This document shows, one piece after another, positions 6,932 through 13,744 of a DNA stretch of 17,351 bases. Below the pieces are notes generated by a model, which made no database searches, had not been told where the DNA came from, and was given only the letters and a program-made list of their open reading frames with translations. The position numbers were made by a program, and so were the translations under genes. Position 1 is the stretch's first letter; every line of letters starts with the position of its first letter. Origin of the DNA: CAZWHE01 sp964633825 (GTDB taxonomy: Bacteria; Planctomycetota; B15-G4; CAYZWU01); assembly GCA_964633825.1 (NCBI GenBank), contig CAZWHE010000080.1, forward strand, positions 1 to 17,351, read 5' to 3'.

Positions 6932-8119
6932 ATGGCGAAAAACCTTTCAAACCTCACCGCCATGTTTGCCGCGGCCGTCGCTTTGGCCCTGTCATTCGTC
7001 TCCGGAGCGTCCGCACACGATCCCTCCCTGCAGGCGCTTGCCGGGTATAACGCCGTCCTGGACAAGGATCCCGACAACGTGGAAGCCCTGAGGTCCCGGG
7101 GCTCCACGCTCCGCGCGCTCGAGCTTTACGACGACGCGGTCAATGATCTCACGCGTGTCGAAAAGCTCGATCCCGGGAATCCCGAGACGCTCGCCGAGAT
7201 CGGTATCTGTCGCTACATGCTGGGCGAGAAAGAGAAGGCCCTCGAAATCCTGAAGCGCGCCGGCGCTGTTTTCGATCCCATGATCGATTCCGGGGAGTTC
7301 GATGCTGAAAAGCACGGCCCCATCGACAGGGAACTGCGCGAAACCCTCATCAAGCTCTATAGTGACCTGGGGATGTTCGAGGACGCTCTCGAAGAGTGCG
7401 ACCGGCTCGAGATATACCTGGGCGGCAAGCCCCCTTTCCTGTGCGACAAGGCGGATCTGCTCATTGCGCTCGATCGCGTGGACGAAGCGGTGGAGCTCTA
7501 CGAGATCGTGTTCGAGATGAACTCCGCTTACGAGAGGTTTTGCGTGGGAACGGCGAACTGCTACCTCCTGCTCGGCCATCATGAGAGGGCTCTTCAGGTC
7601 TTCGAGCAGTGGGAGGCCGAAGACGAAACCGCTTCTCTCGCGCCCATGTTCCGCTCCATCGTCCTGCGGACCTGGATGAACGACACCGCCGGGACCGGCG
7701 AGGCCGCGGCCGAGGCGATCCGCCGGGCCCGGGTCCTGACGGGGGACAAAAGGGACGCCGACCTCGAGGACCTCGTGCTCCTGGGCCGTGTTCTCCAGGG
7801 AGCGGGCGAGTACGAGGAGTCGTGCCGCGTTCTCGAAGGCCTTCTCGAATATTTCCGCGGCCACTATCTCGTTGTTCACCTTCTCGCAGTGAACTACCGG
7901 GCCCTCGGCAGGGATGACGAAGCCGACTCGATGGAGACGGAAGCCCGGCTCTACAGGCGCCTGAACCCGGCCGACTGGCTGCAGGCCTACGAGATCGTCC
8001 CGCCCCCTCCTGCTGAAGAAGAACCGTCCACCATTCCGTCCGTTGGATTCAATGCCGTTCTGTGCGGTGTTATCCTTCTTGTCGTGATCATCATTTATGT
8101 TGTTCTGAAAAAGAGGTGA
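6932..8119 (+). CDS. Exported TPR-repeat protein with C-terminal membrane anchor
   Basis: A 395-residue protein with a clear Sec signal (MAKNLSNLTAMFAAAVALALSFVSGASA, cleavage after the final A by pattern), helical TPR units from about residue 35 to 345, a proline-rich linker PPPPAEEEP and a final hydrophobic span VILLVVIIIYVV ending in KKR. Topology predicts TPRs in the periplasm tethered by the C-terminal helix. Sample units: NVEALRSRGSTLRALELYDDAVNDLTRVEKLDPGN and AYERFCVGTANCYLLLGHHERALQVFEQW, given here as landmarks. TPRs mediate protein contacts; the partner is unknown. The ATG at 6932 is preferred over an upstream in-frame GTG at 6863 because it places the signal peptide at the N-terminus; neither has a good ribosome-binding site. 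The gene is divergent from the metal operon and is followed by the selD promoter. Confidence 0.78.
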   Translation: MAKNLSNLTAMFAAAVALALSFVSGASAHDPSLQALAGYNAVLDKDPDNVEALRSRGSTLRALELYDDAVNDLTRVEKLDPGNPETLAEIGICRYMLGEKEKALEILKRAGAVFDPMIDSGEFDAEKHGPIDRELRETLIKLYSDLGMFEDALEECDRLEIYLGGKPPFLCDKADLLIALDRVDEAVELYEIVFEMNSAYERFCVGTANCYLLLGHHERALQVFEQWEAEDETASLAPMFRSIVLRTWMNDTAGTGEAAAEAIRRARVLTGDKRDADLEDLVLLGRVLQGAGEYEESCRVLEGLLEYFRGHYLVVHLLAVNYRALGRDDEADSMETEARLYRRLNPADWLQAYEIVPPPPAEEEPSTIPSVGFNAVLCGVILLVVIIIYVVLKKR

Positions 8120-8182
8120 AGAGGAGAGGCTCTTCTCGGCATGGTTCCTGACAGGATGGGTACGGTGAAAATACAAGAAAAA

Positions 8183-8211
8183 TTGATATATTATGCGGCC
8201 CGGAGTATTAT
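8183..8211 (+). promoter_or_regulatory. Sigma-70-type promoter of selD
   Basis: TTGATA (8183-8188), a 17-base spacer, and TATTAT (8206-8211), each one base off consensus. It sits in an AT-rich island about 47 bases before the selD ATG, followed by the GGAAAGGAG Shine-Dalgarno at 8246-8254. It would drive selD and the downstream glycosyltransferase gene. Confidence 0.65.
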
Positions 8212-8257
8212 GTTAAAATTCTGCGCGCTTTTTGACGGATGACTTGGAAAGGAGCTC

Positions 8258-9331
8258 ATGGCGATGAATGAAGAGTCATGTTCCTGGAGCCAGGACGACA
8301 AGACTCGCCTCACCGACTATGCGGCCTGTGCCGGGTGAGCGGCAAAGATACCACCGGATCTGGTGGCAGAACTGCTGGGCCGGCTCGGCAAAACCGATGA
8401 CGAAAGGATTCTCGTCGGGCCTGAAACATCGGACGACGCCGGCGTCGTCCTTCTCGGGGACGGTACGGCCATCGTCCAGACCGTCGATTTCTTTCCGCCC
8501 GTTGTGGATGATCCCCGTGATTACGGCCGCATCGCGGCGGCCAATTCGATGAGCGATATCTACGCCATGGGGGCGAAACCCCTCTCGGTGATGAACATCG
8601 TCGCCTGGCCGAAGAAGCTCGGCATCGATCTCCTGGCCGAGATCCTCAAGGGAGCGGGCGAAAAGATCGAAGAGGCGGGCGCTCTCCTGATCGGAGGCCA
8701 CACGATCGAGAACGAACAGATCATGTACGGTCTCTCCGTCACGGCCGTGTCCGATCCCGCCGGGATCGTGCGCAACTCGACGGCCCGGCCGGGCGAAGCC
8801 CTCATCCTCACCAAGGCGCTCGGCTCGGGCATCCTGGCCACGGCGGCCAAGAGAAAGGCGCTCGACGGCGATGTGCTGAAGCGCCTCGTCGCCATGATGT
8901 CGCGGCTCAACGAAAAGGCGTCCGAAGTGATGCTCGCCGCGGGCGCATCGGCCTGCACCGACGTGACCGGCTTCGGGTTCATGGGCCACCTCTTCGAGGT
9001 CGCCCAGTCTTCCAACGTTTCTTTCGAGGTGGAGGCGAAGAAGGTTCCGCTCTTCACAGAGGCGCTTCATTTCTCGGCAAGAGGATTCCTCCCGGGCGGT
9101 TCGGGAAGGAACAGGGACTATCTCGAGGGGCATTACGAGATCGCCGGCCACGTGGACGAGCATATGCAGAACGTGCTCTTCGACGCCCAGACGTCGGGCG
9201 GCCTCCTCTTCACCGTGGCCGAAGATAAAGCGGACGAGACGGTGAAAAAGCTTCGCGACGCAGGCGACGAGGACTCGGCCGTGATCGGCCGTTCCCTGCC
9301 GCACGAAGGTCCATATATCCGGCTCATCTGA
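8258..9331 (+). CDS. selD: Selenophosphate synthetase, itself a selenoprotein (Sec at in-frame TGA)
   Basis: SelD makes selenophosphate from selenide and ATP, the selenium donor for Sec-tRNA and selenouridine. The frame from ATG 8258 reads RLTDYAACAG, then TGA (8336-8338), then AAKIPPDLVAELLGRL. This is the SelD N-terminal active-site motif, with Sec at residue 27 and catalytic Lys30 at the C/U-x-x-K spacing seen in E. coli SelD (Cys17, Lys20). Downstream hallmarks are intact: TSDDAGVV, TVDFFPPVVDDPRDYGRIAAANSMSDIYAMGAKPL (metal/ATP region, given as a landmark only), LIGGHTIENEQ, TKALGSGI and ACTDVTGFGFMGHL. The total is 357 residues, near the family's usual 340-350. ATG 8264 (Met3) is an alternative start with better spacing (9 bases) from GGAG. 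A start at GTG 8363 would discard the catalytic residues and is rejected. No selA, selB or tRNA-Sec is in the window. Confidence 0.93.
8336..8338 (+). other. selD: Selenocysteine codon (TGA recoded)
   Basis: In-frame TGA at the SelD redox site. Before it lies ACAG and after it AAK, aligning with GAGC-x-x-K of Cys-type SelD. Cys24 three residues earlier makes a C-x-x-U arrangement. Confidence 0.9.
8339..8376 (+). promoter_or_regulatory. Bacterial SECIS-like hairpin just after the Sec codon
   Basis: CCACC (8351-8355) pairs perfectly with GGTGG (8362-8366) around the six-base loop GGATCT. The loop begins 18 bases after the TGA and opens with GG, matching the position and loop-G features known for bacterial SECIS elements bound by SelB. 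The lower stem is not obvious. Confidence 0.72.
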
Positions 9332-9332
9332 A

Positions 9333-11381
9333 ATGAACGAGATTCCGTCCCGACACCCGTGGATCACGGCTCTCGGCGTTGCCGTTGTGGCGTTTCTCGT
9401 CTTCATTCCGTCCCTCTCCAACGATTTCGTCAACTGGGACGACAATGTGGCTGTTGTCGAAAACAGGCAGATCCGGTCGATCGACGCATCGACGATCGAG
9501 TGGATGTTCACCACGCCACACAATGGAAACTGGATCCCTTTCAACTGGCTCTCCCACGCCCTTGTCTACCAGGCGGCCGGTCTCGATCCCGCGATTCATC
9601 ACCTGGCCAACGTCGTCCTCCACGCTCTGAACACGCTGCTCGTTTTTTTTGTTTTTCTGAAGATCCTCGGGATCGCCCGGGCGGGAAGGGCCGTGCTCGT
9701 TGCCGGAGCAGCGGCGCTCTTCTGGGGGATCAGCCCCGCTCACGTCGAGTCCGTGGCCTGGGTGACCGAGCGGAAGGATGTGGGATCGGCTCTTTTTTTC
9801 CTGCTCAGCCTGCTCGTCTATCTCCGTTACGCTTCGGCCAAAAATTCGGCCGGGAAAAGAAGGCTCTCCCTGCTAGCGCTCTGCATGGTGTTCTTCATCT
9901 TTTCTCTTCTCTTCAAGCCGATGGCGATAACCCTTCCCGTGCTGCTCCTTCTCCTCGATTTCTGGCCGCTGAAAAGGCTGCGGTCGCCGCTCGGTCGGAT
10001 CCTTCTCGAGAAAGCGCCCTTTTTCGTTGTCTCCATCGTTTTCGGTCTTGTCGCCATCTGGGCGCAGGACACGGGCGTCATGACTTTTGAAAGGGTGCCG
10101 GCCGGCTTCCGCATCATGAACGCTTTCCATTCGATCGTCTTCTATATCGAGAAGATGGTGGTCCCCGTGGGGCTCGCGCCCCTCTACCCGATCGTCGATC
10201 CCGGCGGGAAAGCCTTCTCGATCGGGTATGTTCTGTCGGCTCTTCTCGTTCTCGCCGTCTCGGCGGCCTGCCTCTTCGCCTGGCTCCGGGGGAAGCTCTG
10301 GCCGGCCGCTGCCTGTCTCTCCTACATCGTCCTCCTCGGTCCGGTTCTCGGGATCCTCCAGGTGGGGCGCCAGGCCGCCGCCGACCGCTACACCTATCTG
10401 CCGAGCCTCGTCATCTGCCTCGTTTTCGCAGCCGGTGTGTTCGCTCTTCAGGAGCGCGCCGGTCGTTTGGGCGGTTTCCGGCGGGCGGGGAGGCCGGTTC
10501 TCGTCCTTTTTGCGGCGGGGCTTGTCGTCATCGGCGCGCTTTGCGTGAAACAGATCGGGATCTGGCGCGACTCGATCACACTCTGGGAACACCAGGTGAA
10601 GCTCTATCCCGGTGTTTCCCAAACTGTCTACTCGAACCTGGCCAAGGCATACAGAACGGAGCGAAGGCTGGATGACGCAATCCGGACGTACAGGGAAGCC
10701 GTGGCGATGTCGGAGCCCCACCCTTACACGCACGACGGGCTGGCATGTGCTCTCCTCGACAAGGGACACGTCGACGAAGCGATCGCCGAGCTCCGCAAGG
10801 CGATCGCCAAGGACCCGGACTACCCGGCGCCTTACCGGAACCTGTGGTACGCCTATAACAAGAAGGGGATGCCCGACAAGGCGCTTGCAGCCGTGAAGAA
10901 GGCGATCGAGCTCAGCCCCGAGTTTGCCGAGGCTTACAGAAACCTCGGCATCAGCTACACCCGCCAAAATAGGCTCGCCCAAGCGGAAGAGGCCTTTCTC
11001 AAGGCCTTATCACTCGAACCGGGCAATCACGAATATCTGGCCAACCTCGCCACCGTCCGCATGCGAATGGGCCGGGTGGACGAAGCGATCGGTCTCTTCA
11101 AGAAAGCGCTGAAGCTCAACCCGGCCGAGCCCATGCTCCATCTGAACTTAGCCATCGCCTACGAAAAAGCGGGGAATCTCGATAAAGCGATCGGGAGCTA
11201 CGAAGCGGCGTTGAAGATCGACGACAGGCTTGTTCCGGCCCACACGGCGCTGGCCAGGATCTATCTTCTCCGCGGAAGGGAGGACCTGGCCCGCCGCCAC
11301 TACGAGAAAGCGAGCCTCCTCGGCGGGCGCATGAGCCCGGAGCTCATCCGCCGCTTCGGGCCGGTCGAGCGCGGTCGGTGA
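9333..11381 (+). CDS. TMTC-like GT-C membrane glycosyltransferase with C-terminal TPR repeats
   Basis: A 682-residue protein. Residues 1-415 are a polytopic membrane domain of the bacterial TMTC/DUF1736 type; its landmarks are NDFVNWDDN (30-38, the acidic pair of the first loop), NWIPFNWLSHAL (66-77), HVESVAWVTERKDV (137-150) and ADRYTYLPS (350-358). Residues about 430-662 are TPR units. Eukaryotic TMTC proteins are O-mannosyltransferases using lipid-linked mannose; an O-glycosyltransferase role here is inferred from that family. The gene starts one base after the selD stop and has no clear Shine-Dalgarno, so translation probably depends on re-initiation after selD. Its last ~740 bases are duplicated at 12979-13716. 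Confidence 0.85.
   Translation: MNEIPSRHPWITALGVAVVAFLVFIPSLSNDFVNWDDNVAVVENRQIRSIDASTIEWMFTTPHNGNWIPFNWLSHALVYQAAGLDPAIHHLANVVLHALNTLLVFFVFLKILGIARAGRAVLVAGAAALFWGISPAHVESVAWVTERKDVGSALFFLLSLLVYLRYASAKNSAGKRRLSLLALCMVFFIFSLLFKPMAITLPVLLLLLDFWPLKRLRSPLGRILLEKAPFFVVSIVFGLVAIWAQDTGVMTFERVPAGFRIMNAFHSIVFYIEKMVVPVGLAPLYPIVDPGGKAFSIGYVLSALLVLAVSAACLFAWLRGKLWPAAACLSYIVLLGPVLGILQVGRQAAADRYTYLPSLVICLVFAAGVFALQERAGRLGGFRRAGRPVLVLFAAGLVVIGALCVKQIGIWRDSITLWEHQVKLYPGVSQTVYSNLAKAYRTERRLDDAIRTYREAVAMSEPHPYTHDGLACALLDKGHVDEAIAELRKAIAKDPDYPAPYRNLWYAYNKKGMPDKALAAVKKAIELSPEFAEAYRNLGISYTRQNRLAQAEEAFLKALSLEPGNHEYLANLATVRMRMGRVDEAIGLFKKALKLNPAEPMLHLNLAIAYEKAGNLDKAIGSYEAALKIDDRLVPAHTALARIYLLRGREDLARRHYEKASLLGGRMSPELIRRFGPVERGR
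10642..11379 (+). repeat. TPR-coding duplicated segment, copy 1 (inside intact gene)
   Basis: This 738-bp stretch, coding the TPR end of the glycosyltransferase, aligns base for base with 12979-13716. By hand alignment there are about 60 differences, roughly 92% identity, mostly at third codon positions. Confidence 0.92.
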
Positions 11382-11471
11382 AGCTCATCTCTTGCGCTCG
11401 AATACTCATGCCCGTCTATTGACGCTGATAATTGGCAAGATCTTTTTAACTGATCTGCAATGAGAAAGCCT

Positions 11472-12818
11472 TCACCGCCCGTACCCCAAACCTTTCAGCT
11501 GTTCTTGAATTTCGGGATCAACCACTTCCTTCTTCTGCAAGAGTGGAGTTCGCTCTTGAGCATCTTTTAGAATCGCCAGGACTCGCTCCCTCATCTCACG
11601 CGCTGTTTCTGGGTGCTCGGCGATGACGTTTTGCTTCTCATTCGGATCGGCTCGGAGATCGTAGAGCTCGTCTTCTCCTTCCGTGATCAGGAAATACTTC
11701 CAACGGCTTCCCATGAGCAGAGCGTACTTCTTACCTGGACCAAGGCGTGGTTCGTCAGGGCACCGCTGGGCAAGCACGTAGGGATGTCCGCTTTCCTCAT
11801 TGAGGATATTGAGTCCTCCGGACTGCGACAGAAACCGTTCGGCAATCGGAAAGTCGAGCGCAACGACCAAAGTCGGGAATACATCCATGAGCGTGGCCAT
11901 GGTGCGACGTCGCAGTCCTTTCAGGTTCATCTGGAAAGGGAATTTCATGATGAGGGGTACGAAAAGCTGTTCGTTGTAGATTCGGCCGTGACCGACCCAC
12001 TTGTGCTGTCCCAGGCCTTCTCCGTGGTCGGACGTGATCACAACGGCGCATTCTTCGTACCAACCGAGGGCTTTGAGCTTGTTGATGACCTTACCCAGCT
12101 CGGAATCGACGTAGCTCACCTCACCGTCATAGTCGTTGTTCCATTGGGCCAGAATAGGCTCTTCAGGATTGGTGAACCCACGGTCTCTCAGGAAACTAAC
12201 CAGCCCATCCCCGGCACGATATTGATTCTTGAATCCAGGAGGCGGCTGATAGGGGTAGTGGGGATCGAAGTAGTGGATCCAGAGAAAGACGGGCTCCTTG
12301 GGGGAAGAATCGAGCCAGGCAAGGATCCGTTGAGTTGTGATTCCGGCCGGGCGCTCCGCACGCCGGGGCTCATCGAAGAAATCGAACCCTGCTGCCAGGC
12401 CGGTCGCACTTCTGACCGGCGTCGCGCTGACAAAGGCCGCTGTTGTGTAGCCCAAGCTCTTGAACATCTCGGCCGCGCTCTGAAGACCCTCGCCAGTCAC
12501 CATGGGAGTTTTAAAAGTGTAAAAATTCCCCTTGATACCGTGCAACTGAGGGGAAATCCCCGTCATGAGCGAAACATGGGCGGGGAGGGTTGTCGCCATG
12601 GGCGTCAGCACCTTTTCGAAGAGCACCCCGTCGGCGGCAATCGAGTCGATCACGGGCGTGGTCTGTCGAAAGTAGCCGTAGCAATGGACGTGGTCGGCCC
12701 GCAGGGTGTCGATCGTGATCAAGATGACCGGGGGATGCTCCGGTGCGCGTTGGCAGCCGGCGATCACAAAGCCGGCAAGCAGGCATAAAACAGCCGATAT
12801 TTTGAACGTGGCCTTCAT
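11472..12818 (-). CDS. Sulfatase-superfamily lipoprotein with Thr nucleophile
   Basis: A 448-residue alkaline-phosphatase/sulfatase-superfamily hydrolase. The lipoprotein signal has Cys22 in VIAGC. Metal and catalytic residues: D37 in ITIDTLRADH, the nucleophile motif TTLPAHVSLMTG at 76-87, D264 and H265 in ITSDHGEGLGQH, and H277 in the following GHGR. The standard sulfatase motif C/S-x-P-x-R, whose Cys or Ser becomes formylglycine, reads T77-L-P-A-H81 here. Thr cannot be matured to formylglycine, so a phosphatase, phosphodiesterase or phospho-head-group transferase activity is more likely than classical sulfate ester cleavage. The C-terminus has the DELYDLRADPNEKQNV signature. The ATG at 12816-12818 is chosen because the lipobox follows; the open frame upstream belongs to the opposite-strand TPR copy. 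Its base composition looks more AT-rich than the flanking TPR genes. Confidence 0.85.
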   Translation of the reverse strand: MKATFKISAVLCLLAGFVIAGCQRAPEHPPVILITIDTLRADHVHCYGYFRQTTPVIDSIAADGVLFEKVLTPMATTLPAHVSLMTGISPQLHGIKGNFYTFKTPMVTGEGLQSAAEMFKSLGYTTAAFVSATPVRSATGLAAGFDFFDEPRRAERPAGITTQRILAWLDSSPKEPVFLWIHYFDPHYPYQPPPGFKNQYRAGDGLVSFLRDRGFTNPEEPILAQWNNDYDGEVSYVDSELGKVINKLKALGWYEECAVVITSDHGEGLGQHKWVGHGRIYNEQLFVPLIMKFPFQMNLKGLRRRTMATLMDVFPTLVVALDFPIAERFLSQSGGLNILNEESGHPYVLAQRCPDEPRLGPGKKYALLMGSRWKYFLITEGEDELYDLRADPNEKQNVIAEHPETAREMRERVLAILKDAQERTPLLQKKEVVDPEIQEQLKGLGYGR

Positions 12819-12825
12819 CTCACCG

Positions 12826-12854
12826 ACGCTATCACAGACCCCTGATATCGTCAA
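12826..12854 (-). promoter_or_regulatory. Promoter of the sulfatase-like gene, predicting a leaderless transcript
   Basis: On the minus strand: TTGACG (12849-12854), a 17-base spacer ending TGA, and TAGCGT (12826-12831), an extended -10. Only 7 bases separate the -10 from the ATG at 12818, so initiation would fall at or near the start codon. A correctly spaced Shine-Dalgarno is absent. Confidence 0.45.
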
Positions 12855-12978
12855 GCTCCGCACACCCCCGCCGTTTCGGGCATGTGGACTGCAATGGGGA
12901 GCGGTGAGCGCAGTCAGGATCTCATCGGACCGAGTGGGAAGCATAAACCGGATTCTTCCGGCAGTCACTTCACACCTT

Positions 12979-13716
12979 CCAAGGCTTACAGAACGGAACG
13001 AAGGCCGGACGACGCGATCCGGACGTACAGGGAGGCCATGGCGATATCGGAACCCCATCCCTACACGCACGACGGGCTGGCCTGCGCCCTTCTCGACAAG
13101 GGGCTCGTCGACGAAGCGATCGCCGAGCTCCGCAAAGCGATCGCCAAGGACCCGGACTACCCGGCGCCTTACCGGAACCTCTGGTACGCCTATAACAAGA
13201 AGGGGATGCCCGACAAGGCGCTTGCCGCCGTGAAGAAGGCGATCGAGCTCAGCCCCGATTTCGCCGAGGCCTACAGAAACCTCGGTATCAGCTACACCCG
13301 CCAAAACAGGCTCGCTCAAGCGGAGGAGGCCTTTCTCAAGGCCCTTTCCCTCGAACCGGGCAATCACGAATATCTGGCCAACCTCGCCACCGTACGCATG
13401 CGCATGGGCCGGGTTGACGAAGCGATCGATCTTTTCAAGAAAGCGCTGAAGCTCAACCCTGCCGAGCCCAGGCTCTATTTGAACTTGGCTATTGCCCACG
13501 AGAAAGCCGGGAAATCTCGATGAAGCGATCCGGAGCCACGAAGCGGCGTTGAAGATCGACGACAGGCTCGTTCCGGCCCACACGGCGCTGGCCAGGATCT
13601 ATCTTCTCCGCGGAAGGGAGGATCTGGCCCGCCGACACTACGAGAAAGCGAGCCTTCTCGGCGGGCGCATGAGCCCGGAGCTCATCCGCCGCTTCGGGCC
13701 GGTCGAGCGCGGGCGG
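12979..13716 (+). repeat. TPR-coding duplicated segment, copy 2
   Basis: Direct repeat of 10642-11379, same orientation, with the sulfatase-like gene between the two copies on the other strand. The left breakpoint is sharp; the right end falls within the last codons of the gene. Confidence 0.92.
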
Positions 13717-13725
13717 GATCGATGA
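12979..13725 (+). pseudogene. Headless, frameshifted second copy of the glycosyltransferase TPR region
   Basis: Homology to the 9333-11381 gene begins abruptly at 12979 (CCAAGG) inside the TPR region and runs to about 13716; the stop is TGA 13723-13725. The whole membrane catalytic part is missing, and the 160 bases before the breakpoint show no resemblance to it. One extra A near 13510 (GGGAAATCTC, against GGGGAATCTC in copy 1) shifts the frame, so translation would halt at TGA 13521-13523. Of about 60 base differences only about 12 change the encoded residue, which indicates the copy was under protein-level selection for most of its history. A short TPR-only protein could still be made from an upstream start, but no promoter or ribosome-binding site supports it. 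Confidence 0.82.
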
Positions 13726-13744
13726 GCGAAAACACTGCGGGTTT

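Noticed and set aside
8118..8135. GAAGAG/CTCTTC hairpin at the stop of the TPR gene as a terminator
   Set aside because: A 6-bp stem with a purine loop and no T tract after it; too weak to call.
8363..9331. SelD starting at GTG 8363 as a 322-residue protein
   Set aside because: It would lack the catalytic Cys/Sec and Lys, and the promoter and ribosome-binding site lie upstream of ATG 8258/8264. The TGA is read as selenocysteine instead.
8276..9544. 422-codon open frame on the - strand opposite selD
   Set aside because: It is antisense to unmistakable SelD motifs and crosses the selD-glycosyltransferase junction without any family signal.
12819..13583. N-terminal extension of the sulfatase frame to 13583
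   Set aside because: It is antisense to the TPR pseudogene; the lipoprotein signal at Met 12818 marks the real start.
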